Shown here piece by piece: positions 37,670 to 44,908 of a DNA stretch of 48,057 bases. Source of the stretch: Acidithiobacillus sp. (GTDB lineage: Bacteria > Pseudomonadota > Gammaproteobacteria > Acidithiobacillales > Acidithiobacillaceae); NCBI RefSeq assembly GCF_027322205.1, contig NZ_DAHVHY010000002.1, forward strand, positions 1-48,057. Direction: 5' to 3'. The position numbers and the translations under genes are program-made. Position 1 is the first letter of the stretch, and each line of letters begins with the position of its first letter. The notes under the pieces were generated by a model. That model was not told the origin of the DNA. It made no database searches and saw only the letters and a list, made by a program, of their open reading frames with translations.

Positions 37670-38586
37670 GCGTTGGGATTCAGCAGTTTGATGGCTTCAT
37701 CGACGCCCTGATTGTGGACCACGATGGCGTGAATGGCCTTGCAAAAGTTGACGGCATCGGGCTGGCTGCGCTGATGGACATTCCGGCCGGTGGCGCAGCC
37801 TTGCGTGCCACCCACATGAATCTGTTCGTAGAGACGTTGCAGAAACTCCGGCGCATCGGTTTCCGAACCCCCCGCGCAGACGACCTGCGTGCGTCCGGCA
37901 GCGGCTACCGCTTCACCCAGGAGCGTGCCGTCCATGGCGCCAGCCGCATTGAGTGGTGGGTTGATCTTGACGAAATCCGCCCCGAGACAGGCTGCCAGAC
38001 CCGCGGCACCGGCAATCAGATGCGGGTTCTGCTCGCGTTCACCCACGGCCTTGCCGCGCGGGTAGGCCCAGATGACGGCCAGCAATCCCATGGCATGGGC
38101 ATCCTCGACAATGCGTGCCGCCTCACTGAGCATGGTCGGCTCGAACTCAGAGCCAGGGTAAATGGTGTAACCCACCCCAACCACTCGGAGACCGGAATGG
38201 CGCACAAAGTCGTGGGCCTGCGCCATGCTCTGCCATTGCAGGCTGACCGGATCGCGTTGCGCCGTTTTGATCAAATGCGTCTTGCTGTTGAGTTTGAGCA
38301 AGTAAGGCGTGTCGCGGTAATCCATGCCATAGCGGGCAATGAGGCCCATTTGTGCGGCAAAGCAACCCACGGGCGCTTCACTGGCGATGCGGAAAAGGTG
38401 TTCCGGGTCGGCATCGTCCGTCGCTACAGACCCGCCGATAAAATCATCGTTGAGATGTTCGACTTTCTGATCGCCCGCCATCAGGAACAGGCGCCCGCTG
38501 TCCTGGGTGGCAAGACGATAGTTTTCTGTCCAGTGCCGAGTGCTTTCGGCGGACATGCCGAGTGGTGCTTGAGCAATTTTAGGCAT
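37666..38586 (-). CDS. Class I fructose-bisphosphate aldolase (archaeal DhnA type)
   Basis: A 306-residue aldolase of the DhnA/DeoC-like class I family. It uses a Schiff-base Lys rather than zinc. The likely Lys is residue 207 in LGADFVKINPP. LFLMAGDQKVEHLNDDF, VGVGYTIYPGSEFE, GLLAVIWAYPRGKAV and VVCAGGSETDAPEFLQRLYEQIHVGGTQGCATGRNVHQRS (phosphate site) also match. It cleaves fructose-1,6-bisphosphate or acts in reverse. The ATG at 38586 follows AGGAG and overlaps the upstream flavoprotein gene by 8 bases. Confidence 0.88.
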   Translation of the reverse strand: MPKIAQAPLGMSAESTRHWTENYRLATQDSGRLFLMAGDQKVEHLNDDFIGGSVATDDADPEHLFRIASEAPVGCFAAQMGLIARYGMDYRDTPYLLKLNSKTHLIKTAQRDPVSLQWQSMAQAHDFVRHSGLRVVGVGYTIYPGSEFEPTMLSEAARIVEDAHAMGLLAVIWAYPRGKAVGEREQNPHLIAGAAGLAACLGADFVKINPPLNAAGAMDGTLLGEAVAAAGRTQVVCAGGSETDAPEFLQRLYEQIHVGGTQGCATGRNVHQRSQPDAVNFCKAIHAIVVHNQGVDEAIKLLNPNA

Positions 38587-39976
38587 GCGGGGCTCCTGTA
38601 ACGCAGGGATGGAGTGGTTCGTAATGGCGGCGCAGGGCGTCACCCGTAGCGGCTATCAGGGGATGCAGGGAAGGCGTCAGGCGGGGCTGGCTGCCAAATT
38701 GCATGCTGGCCAGGTCGGGTGCGGAGGCGTGCATCTGTATGGCGAGACCGATGGTGTTGACCAGTTCGCCGGTGGTAGCGCCGCCAAGAATCTGGCCGCC
38801 GAGAATCTGCAGGGAGTCGGCGGCGAAGATGATCCGGCAGTAGATTTCGGTGGTGTCTGGCATGGAGGCCGGATGGTGATCCGGCAGACGGGCTTCGCCG
38901 ATGAGGATAGGGAAACCTTCCTGCTCCGCCTGATGCTGAGTCAGGCCGGCGACGCCGAAGGCCAGGCCATCGATTTCACTGGCATAGATACTCACCGATC
39001 CGGCGTTGTAACGGAGCTGACGCAAGCCATAGAGGTTCATACCGGCAATACGGCCCTCGGCGGCGGCCTGTGAGGCGATCATGGCGTGATTGGCCTTGCG
39101 GGTGAAAAAATCCTGCTTGTGAGCGCAATCGCCTACCGCAAAAATATCGGGATCTTCGCGGGAACGCTGGAAGGCATCGACCCAGACCCCGCCGGAGCGA
39201 CTGAGGGTCAAGCCCATATCCCTGGCCAGCGCGATCTGGGGACGGGTGCCAATGGCGATGAGCACTGCATTCACGTTCAGGGCATCCTGTCCGGTGATCT
39301 GTACCTGGCCGACGCGCTTGCCGCTGGGCTCGGGCAACAGCGCCTCCACCCTGGCTCCGGTGTGGATGAGCACACCATGGGCCTGCAACTGCTTCTCCAC
39401 TGCGGCACAGGCATCCAGATCAAAGGCGGCCTGCATCAGGTGTGGCAGCATCTCGACAATGTGGACTTCGATACCCCGCTTGCGGATCTCGTCGGCAAAC
39501 TCCACCCCGATGAAGCCCCCGCCGATGATGGCCAGCTTTCTGATGCTCGGGATCAGGGTGCTGAAGAGCTGGTCCAGGTAGTCATAGTCTTTGTGAATGC
39601 TAAAGACACCGTCGAGATCGGTGCCGGGGATCGGTGGAATGAAGTTCTCGGCGCCGGTGGCCAACACCAGACGTTCCCAGTGAATGACATCGCCATTGGC
39701 CAGGGTGGCGGTGCGTGCGGCACGGCCAATCTTCCGAACCGTACCAATCTGAAGCTGCCCACCGGCCGCCAGCAGGGGCGCGCGCCCGGCCATATCCTCA
39801 TCGGTGCCGCCCAGGGTGCCAAAAATGTAGGGAATACCACAAGGAATCACCGCGTCCGTCTCTGGACGAATTACCAGTACTTTTTTGTGGGGAGAAAACT
39901 GGGCGGCGGTGATGCCGGTCATCATGCCAGCGGGGCCACCACCAACAATCAGAATATCCGTTGTGGTCTCAGTCAT
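38579..39976 (-). CDS. FAD-dependent pyridine nucleotide-disulfide oxidoreductase (CoA-disulfide reductase/NADH oxidase-like)
   Basis: A 465-residue flavoprotein. FAD motif ILIVGGGPAGMMTGI at 9-23, the active Cys at 46 in VIPCGIPYIFG, NAD motif KLAIIGGGFIGVEFADEI, and the second FAD site DIFAVGDCAHKQDFF. A single redox-active Cys in this place is typical of CoA-disulfide reductase, NADH oxidase and related enzymes, not of glutathione reductase. It could recycle NADH to NAD (helping glycolysis) or reduce CoA persulfides. The ATG at 39976 is eight bases after AGGAG. First gene of the glycolytic operon. Confidence 0.85.
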   Translation of the reverse strand: MTETTTDILIVGGGPAGMMTGITAAQFSPHKKVLVIRPETDAVIPCGIPYIFGTLGGTDEDMAGRAPLLAAGGQLQIGTVRKIGRAARTATLANGDVIHWERLVLATGAENFIPPIPGTDLDGVFSIHKDYDYLDQLFSTLIPSIRKLAIIGGGFIGVEFADEIRKRGIEVHIVEMLPHLMQAAFDLDACAAVEKQLQAHGVLIHTGARVEALLPEPSGKRVGQVQITGQDALNVNAVLIAIGTRPQIALARDMGLTLSRSGGVWVDAFQRSREDPDIFAVGDCAHKQDFFTRKANHAMIASQAAAEGRIAGMNLYGLRQLRYNAGSVSIYASEIDGLAFGVAGLTQHQAEQEGFPILIGEARLPDHHPASMPDTTEIYCRIIFAADSLQILGGQILGGATTGELVNTIGLAIQMHASAPDLASMQFGSQPRLTPSLHPLIAATGDALRRHYEPLHPCVTGAPHA

Positions 39977-40317
39977 CTGGCTACTCCTGTTCATTTACGG
40001 GTGGTAAAGATGCAGCAACTGGTTGGTAACGCTCCGTGCTGGGATCCACCTGTCAGTGTAGAACATTCTGCGAAGAAATCCGGGTTATGGGGCACGTCGT
40101 ATCATCGTAATCTTTGCTGCTGGTAGCCTTTACCAGTATAAGGCCGTTTGCGCCCTGCAAGGGGTTGCCGCCAGTTACACCGCTGGTGATACCAGTGTTT
40201 TCCACAAGTCCCCAAGATGGTCAAGTTGTTCAGCTTGAAATTGTGGTCGAGGCGCGATCAGGCAACTGACCGGAAAAGTGCTTGCAATTTTTTGCGCCAT
40301 CTTACGCTGCCCAGGTT
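39977..40317. other. Intergenic region with two similar hairpins
   Basis: A 341-base gap upstream of the flavoprotein operon. CTGGTA-GCCTT-TACCAG (40120-40136) and CTGGT-GAT-ACCAG (40183-40195) are perfect and share the same stem sequence. A minus-strand TATACT (40140-40135) could be a -10 box, partly inside the first hairpin, without a well-spaced -35. No gene is supported here. Confidence 0.4.
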
Positions 40318-40929
40318 TTATTGCAAAAGGGGCAAGAGTTTTGCAAGTTGTTTTTCTGAGATCATCCCCGGAATTCGTCCAAGCTGACCACTTTTCACGC
40401 GATAAAGTATGGCTGGGGTGCCCTCAAAACCCATTGCCCCCATCATCTCGAGGTTGCGCTTCAACTCTTCACTGGTCTTCGCCGTCGGTTTAGACTTGGG
40501 CAGATGACGATAGCTGCCACTCCGTAACGCCGTGCCGACGATGCCTTCAAAATGCTTCAGCACCGCCAGGGGGTGTGGTGACTGCAGCCAGGCCGCGGCC
40601 TCCGCCGGACTCTGCGGCGTCAGAAAGGCGACCGGCACATAACGCACTGTCAGTTTTCCGGCCTTGATAAGGGGCGCCTCATGCGCGTACATCACATGGC
40701 AATAAGGACAGTTGGGATCCTGAAAATCATAGATGATCGGACCGTGGTGTCCCTCCTGAATATATGTGATGTGGTATGGCAGTATTTGATTCCAGAGAAT
40801 GCCTGCGGTCAGCTTTTTGGGTGGTACCGTCTGCGCCATAGCGGACGAGATCCCTACTAGCGCAATGGTGCATCCAAGCATGCCACTCACAACCCATTTC
40901 GCCGCCATTTTCTCTACAGAGTGCCTCAT
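40318..40929 (-). CDS. Exported DsbG/DsbC-like thiol-disulfide protein (CPYC)
   Basis: A 203-residue thioredoxin-fold protein. An N-terminal signal segment (MLGCTIALVGISSAMAQ) is followed by FQDPNCPYCHVMYAHEAPLIKAGKLTVRYVPVAFL with the CPYC redox pair, and a cis-Pro loop FEGTPAILYR near the end. Such proteins act in the periplasm on disulfides, or in acidophiles perhaps on sulfur compounds. AAGGAGATAAC precedes the ATG at 40929. A related protein is encoded at 44057-44908 on the opposite strand. It lacks the long DsbC N-terminal dimerisation domain. Confidence 0.82.
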   Translation of the reverse strand: MRHSVEKMAAKWVVSGMLGCTIALVGISSAMAQTVPPKKLTAGILWNQILPYHITYIQEGHHGPIIYDFQDPNCPYCHVMYAHEAPLIKAGKLTVRYVPVAFLTPQSPAEAAAWLQSPHPLAVLKHFEGIVGTALRSGSYRHLPKSKPTAKTSEELKRNLEMMGAMGFEGTPAILYRVKSGQLGRIPGMISEKQLAKLLPLLQ

Positions 40930-41124
40930 GTGGTTATCTCCTTGTGCTTCATCATTTGAGGTTGGGGGTATCATCAGCAGTTTCCGAACAACCAAAGCTG
41001 CGCGCATATCCTGCATTCACCTGTAAAGCAGTTTGACCTAACATCGGACCAGCGGGAAGTATTCCCGATGAATGGTTTCTCAGTTCTTGAGCATGGAAGC
41101 TTCAAATAGTTTCAGCGCAATGAC

Positions 41125-41463
41125 TCAGAAACACACGACCTCGTCGGCCGCACTGATCCGACTGGAGAGTTCTTTCATGGAGCTTTTGCTGACGCCAATC
41201 GGGAGGTCTTCCACCCCTTGTGCTTTCAGGGAACTGCCACAACACCGGACTTCCAGACCCAATTCCAGCAGTTCCCCCAACAAGGTTCGCGTACTCTCGC
41301 TGGTGGCATCGGTATTGGTCAACAGCAGCACGCCCTGACCGGCTAGAAACAGGCACACGTCTTTATTGTCCGCTAACATGGCTCCCGCCAGGCGTACTGC
41401 CGTGTCGGCACGCGGATTTTCCGAATCGGGGCCAGCATGAAGAGCGATTAAAGCGCTGGTCAT
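41125..41463 (-). CDS. DsrE-like sulfur-transfer family protein
   Basis: A 112-residue DsrE/DsrF-like fold protein. It shows IALHAGPDSENPRADTAVRLAGAML, FLAGQGVLLLT and a Cys-bearing loop VRCCGSSLKAQGVED, ending SRISAADEVVCF. DsrE proteins bind persulfide sulfur on the Cys and hand it to other proteins. It lies 15 bases after the MFS transporter stop. Together with the persulfide dioxygenase-like and ArsR genes it points to intracellular persulfide traffic. The ribosome site is inside a perfect 12-base palindrome. Confidence 0.78.
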   Translation of the reverse strand: MTSALIALHAGPDSENPRADTAVRLAGAMLADNKDVCLFLAGQGVLLLTNTDATSESTRTLLGELLELGLEVRCCGSSLKAQGVEDLPIGVSKSSMKELSSRISAADEVVCF

Positions 41464-41464
41464 G

Positions 41465-41476
41465 AGGAGATCTCCT
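41465..41476. repeat. Palindrome over the DsrE ribosome site
   Basis: AGGAGATCTCCT is a perfect 12-base palindrome between the MFS stop and the DsrE ATG. It includes the AGGAG ribosome site. It may let mRNA dimerise or bind a protein; it may also be chance. Confidence 0.3.
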
Positions 41477-41478
41477 GA

Positions 41479-42753
41479 TTAAGTGGTTCGGTGATGGGTT
41501 TCTTTGACCGCCAGGGCGACCCACAAACCCGAGAGGGCAACGATACCGGCCGTCAACCAGATAGCGGAGAGAATCTCGTCACCCCATTGAGCGACCAGAC
41601 CGAGAATCAGACCACCGATGGCGTAACCCGTATCCCGCCAATAGCGATAGATACCGAGGATCCGACCTCGTTCCAGGGGTGGGGCGACATCCGACATGGC
41701 GGCAATCAGATTGGGATATAGCAGAGCCATACCGAGCCCCATCACCGCAGCGGTAATGATCCATGCGGAAAAATGACTGACCAGTGCTGTTCCGGCGAGT
41801 CCTGCTGCAAGCAGCGCGAAACCCAGCAACACGGGAGGTTTGCGACCGATGCGATCGGCCAGATGTCCGGTCCAGAACTGGCACAATCCCCAGACCATGG
41901 CGTATATTCCGGTAATCCAGCCGATGCGAATCACACCCAGACCGTGGAAGCGAAAAAATACCGGAAAGAGCACCCAGACCAAGGTGTCGGCGATTTTATT
42001 GGCTACCCCGGCCTGGCACAGTGCCCGATAGGTGATATCCCGAAAGGATACCCGCAGGAAGGTCGCCCATGCGCCAGCTTCAGGCGTGGTGGAGACGGGT
42101 ACCCCGGCCCGTTGCTGGTTCTGGGTATGTTCGGCATGCACCCAGGCTATCGTGTCCTGTATCCAGAACAGCAGCATCATGGCCAGGGCGATAACTATCA
42201 GGCCAAATACCAGCAAGGCCCAGCGCGGTCCGTAGAGGACGGCCAGATAACCCGTAGCGAGACCTGCCAGCCCTACCGCAATGTAACCCATCGCCTCGTT
42301 GATGCCGACGGCCAAGCCGCGCTGATGACTGTTGGCCAGATCAATCTGACTGGTGACCGTCATGGTCCAGGTGAAGGCCTGATTGATACCGAGAAATACA
42401 TTGGCGCCAATAATCCACCACCAGTTGGGTGCAAAGAAAATCAGGATTGGAATGGGAATACCGGCTATCCAGCCCAGCAGCAGGACGCGTTTGCGGCCGA
42501 TCCGGTCGGAGAGCCCGCCGGCCACAAAGTTCAGGGCTCCTTTGACCAGACCAAAAGAAATCACAAACGACGCCAGAAACAAAAACGCGTTTTTGTCGAC
42601 ACCGAAGATATGGCTCATGGCGGGCAGCACATTGCGCTCCATGCCGATGATCAGGCCGACAAAAAAGACTTGCGCAGTCTGTAGCAGAAACTGCCCACGG
42701 TTGATGAGGATTCCTCGCACATGCTGCGGTGCGGTCGACGCCGTGGAGATCAT
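41479..42753 (-). CDS. MFS transporter
   Basis: A 424-residue major facilitator protein with twelve predicted helices. The cytoplasmic loop after TM2 reads GGLSDRIGRKRVLLLG, the MFS signature, repeated as GHLADRIGRKPPVLLG in the second half. Helices carry no known substrate motif. It is joined to the ArsR gene by ATGA and followed by DsrE after 15 bases. Context suggests a sulfur compound or the metabolite sensed by ArsR, perhaps sulfite or thiosulfate, but this is inference. Confidence 0.85.
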   Translation of the reverse strand: MISTASTAPQHVRGILINRGQFLLQTAQVFFVGLIIGMERNVLPAMSHIFGVDKNAFLFLASFVISFGLVKGALNFVAGGLSDRIGRKRVLLLGWIAGIPIPILIFFAPNWWWIIGANVFLGINQAFTWTMTVTSQIDLANSHQRGLAVGINEAMGYIAVGLAGLATGYLAVLYGPRWALLVFGLIVIALAMMLLFWIQDTIAWVHAEHTQNQQRAGVPVSTTPEAGAWATFLRVSFRDITYRALCQAGVANKIADTLVWVLFPVFFRFHGLGVIRIGWITGIYAMVWGLCQFWTGHLADRIGRKPPVLLGFALLAAGLAGTALVSHFSAWIITAAVMGLGMALLYPNLIAAMSDVAPPLERGRILGIYRYWRDTGYAIGGLILGLVAQWGDEILSAIWLTAGIVALSGLWVALAVKETHHRTT

Positions 42754-43109
42754 GAGCGATATTCTTTACGGATGGGTGCGACTGTACTCAGTTCCCGCTG
42801 GTTGCGGGTGGTGATCTGCATCTGGTCGAGAATGAGCTCGCGCACGATCTCGCAGGTCTCCAGTACCTTGGGACTGGTGAGCCGGTAGTTGCAGAAGGTT
42901 CCGCATTTGTCACAGTGGACCAATCCCCGCGCTTTCAGAATATTCAGGTGCTGGGAGACATTGGCTTTGGACATGCCGGTCAGTTCGGTGAGTTCCCCGG
43001 CGTTGCGCTGCCCCTCCCCCAAGTGGTGGATGATCTCCAGACGTTTGGGGTGGGCCAGGGCCGCAAAAACCTCTGCGAAAAGGGCGAAGCGTACGGTTTC
43101 GTTGCTCAT
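42750..43109 (-). CDS. ArsR family winged-helix regulator
   Basis: A 119-residue metalloregulator-type repressor. The wHTH is ALAHPKRLEIIHHLGEGQRNAGELTELTGMSKANVSQHLNILKARGLV (about 18-64). Cysteines are at 66, 69, 73 and 86; the CxxC-x3-C is in the wing/dimer region, unlike the two-Cys layout of the sulfide sensors BigR/SqrR. It is the second gene of the operon, overlapping the MBL-fold gene by ATGA, and probably controls the promoter upstream of that gene. Signal: thiol, persulfide or a metal; not decidable. Confidence 0.88.
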   Translation of the reverse strand: MSNETVRFALFAEVFAALAHPKRLEIIHHLGEGQRNAGELTELTGMSKANVSQHLNILKARGLVHCDKCGTFCNYRLTSPKVLETCEIVRELILDQMQITTRNQRELSTVAPIRKEYRS

Positions 43110-43843
43110 ACCGCTTTTCCCAGATTGGCGGCGACAATGCGCATCATTTCTGCAGGCTTCTCCGGAATATTGGCTGTGAGCTCGCGGATAAAAGTCGCCC
43201 TGTCCATGCTCAAGTAAGGATCCCAGCGTTTCTCGAAACCCAGCGTCGAGGAGGGTTTCCCGGACAATCCCGCGCCGCAGACACTGCCTGCAGCGTGGCC
43301 GGGGAATATCTCCAGATCATCGGGGAGGGTCAGAAGCTTCTGGTGGAGACTATCGTAAAGCCTTCCAGCCATTTCTTCCGGGGTGCCGCCCAGATCCGGC
43401 CGACCGACACCACTGACAAAGACTGTGTCGCCGGTCACTGCGAACCACGGGTCCGGGCTACGCCGTATGTCACTCACCAGCAGACAAACGCTGTCCATCG
43501 TATGCCCCGGGGTGTATAGCACTTGGGTCAGGACGTTGCCGGTTTCCAGCACTTCACCGTCCTTCAAAGCGCGAATGGGAAAATGGACCTGATTCACATC
43601 GCTCTCATGCAGGCAGTAGGGCGCATCCGCCAGAGCCGCCAGTGCCTTGCCACCCGAGAGATGGTCAGCATGGATATGGGTATCGATCACGAAGCTGATC
43701 CGTACGGCCGCCTTTTGTGCTTCACTAAGAAACCACTGCTCGTCACCGGCCACCACATCTACGGCAACCGCAAAGCCTTTGCCACCACAACCATAGAAGT
43801 AGGACAAGGTCCCATCGGTACTGCTGCGTTGTTTGAAAAACAT
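43106..43843 (-). CDS. MBL-fold persulfide dioxygenase-like (ETHE1/Blh type) protein
   Basis: A 245-residue metallo-beta-lactamase protein. The zinc/iron motif is DTHIHADHLSGG, with further ligands in TPGHTMDSV, TGDTVFV and PGHAAGSVCG. The latter part (SGVGRPDLGG, GAGLSGKPSSTLGFEKRWDPYL) reads like bacterial persulfide dioxygenases, which turn glutathione persulfide into sulfite. No rhodanese domain is fused. The ATG at 43843 has GGAGGAA six bases upstream; the longer frame to 43864 runs over that site. A TTGACA/TATATT promoter precedes it. Confidence 0.85.
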   Translation of the reverse strand: MFFKQRSSTDGTLSYFYGCGGKGFAVAVDVVAGDEQWFLSEAQKAAVRISFVIDTHIHADHLSGGKALAALADAPYCLHESDVNQVHFPIRALKDGEVLETGNVLTQVLYTPGHTMDSVCLLVSDIRRSPDPWFAVTGDTVFVSGVGRPDLGGTPEEMAGRLYDSLHQKLLTLPDDLEIFPGHAAGSVCGAGLSGKPSSTLGFEKRWDPYLSMDRATFIRELTANIPEKPAEMMRIVAANLGKAV

Positions 43844-43864
43844 GAAGATTCCTCCGCAAAACAT

Positions 43865-43915
43865 TAGTCAATAAATATCTTAACCAATATATGAATAGAA
43901 GCCGGAGGGTGTCAA
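43865..43915 (-). promoter_or_regulatory. Sigma70 promoter with repeated operator-like element for the PDO operon
   Basis: On the minus strand, TTGACA (43915-43910), an 18-base spacer and TATATT (43891-43886) make a near-consensus promoter. Partly overlapping and just downstream are direct repeats ATTGGTTA (43888-43881) and ATTGACTA (43872-43865), 16 bases apart, in an AT-rich stretch. Such placement fits ArsR-type repression of the operon by its own product. Confidence 0.6.
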
Positions 43916-44056
43916 GATCCATTTCGTTTTAGGTCTATTCGCCATCAAGGGCGGCTCGTTACTGATGGGGTCGTCTGGCTTTTACCACGGACACGGGTTT
44001 AGAATCCCAACATGTCATCATCATATCTCACCAAAACAGAGGGACAGTATTCATTC

Positions 44057-44908
44057 ATGGAGAAAAAAACCATCGCGTTGGCCATAGGTCTTTTTATCAT
44101 CGGAGGTTTCACCGGCGCCGTCGTGGAGCGTTTTGCGGTAGCGCCCCGTGTGGAAACGGAAGTCAGCCTCAGCGCTGCGAAAAACTTGCTAGAATCCGTG
44201 ACCCACGGGCAGGCCAAGGCCGAAAAGGTGTTCCCCGGCCCCGGCGGATTAACCGGGATCGAAGTGACTCTGGGAGGACATCCGACTATTGCCTTTGCCA
44301 CTGCGGATGGCAAATATCTGATTGCCGGTCCGGTTCTGAATACGCAAGGTGAGGACGAAGCGCATGCGGCGATGATGAAGCTTGGCCTGATTCCCAAGCC
44401 GGCGAGTCCTGCGATTATAGCCAAGAAGGCGGCTCATGCCGACAGTTTTGTGCTGGGTACCAGCGGGCCGGAGATGATTGCTTTTGTCGACCCCGACTGC
44501 ATTTTCTGCCACAAGTTCTATGAAGAGGCCAAGCCACTGATTGACGCCGGCAAGCTCAGGGTGCGTTATGTGGTGGTGGCGTTCCTCAAAAGGAGCAGCG
44601 GCCCCAGAGCCGCCGCTATTCTCGGTGCCAAGGACCCTGCTATCGCTATGGCGGAGAACGAAAAAGGCTTTGATGAAGCGACGGAAGAGGGGGGTATCAA
44701 GCCTGCCCAAAATCCTGGCACAGCCATCATTAGTGCAGTAGAAAATAACACTAAGTTGCTCAGTGAGAGCGGTGAAATGGCTACCCCTACCCTGATTTAC
44801 TGTGATCAAAAAGGTGAACCCACCCTGGCACATGGCTTGAGCAAAGAAAACCTCAAAGATTTTGTTGCACACATTGGTAACCTGCAAAATGGAGCATGTC
44901 AGAAGTGA
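44057..44908 (+). CDS. Membrane-anchored DsbG/DsbC-like thiol-disulfide protein (CIFC)
   Basis: About 283 residues. A signal anchor (KTIALAIGLFIIGGFTGAVVERF) precedes a DsbC-like N-terminal domain and a thioredoxin domain with FVDPDCIFCHKFYEEAKPLIDAGKLRVRYVVVAFLK and a cis-Pro loop ATPTLIYCD. The motif block closely resembles the protein at 40318-40929, so they are paralogues. The ATG at 44057 begins at the anchor; an in-frame ATG at 44012 lies seven bases after a TAGAAT -10-like box and could be a leaderless start. Ends inside pepN by 13 bases. Confidence 0.8.
   Translation: MEKKTIALAIGLFIIGGFTGAVVERFAVAPRVETEVSLSAAKNLLESVTHGQAKAEKVFPGPGGLTGIEVTLGGHPTIAFATADGKYLIAGPVLNTQGEDEAHAAMMKLGLIPKPASPAIIAKKAAHADSFVLGTSGPEMIAFVDPDCIFCHKFYEEAKPLIDAGKLRVRYVVVAFLKRSSGPRAAAILGAKDPAIAMAENEKGFDEATEEGGIKPAQNPGTAIISAVENNTKLLSESGEMATPTLIYCDQKGEPTLAHGLSKENLKDFVAHIGNLQNGACQK

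Noticed and set aside
39086-40126. 346-codon plus-strand open frame
   Set aside because: Antisense to the flavin disulfide reductase with its clear FAD/NAD motifs; a high-GC shadow.
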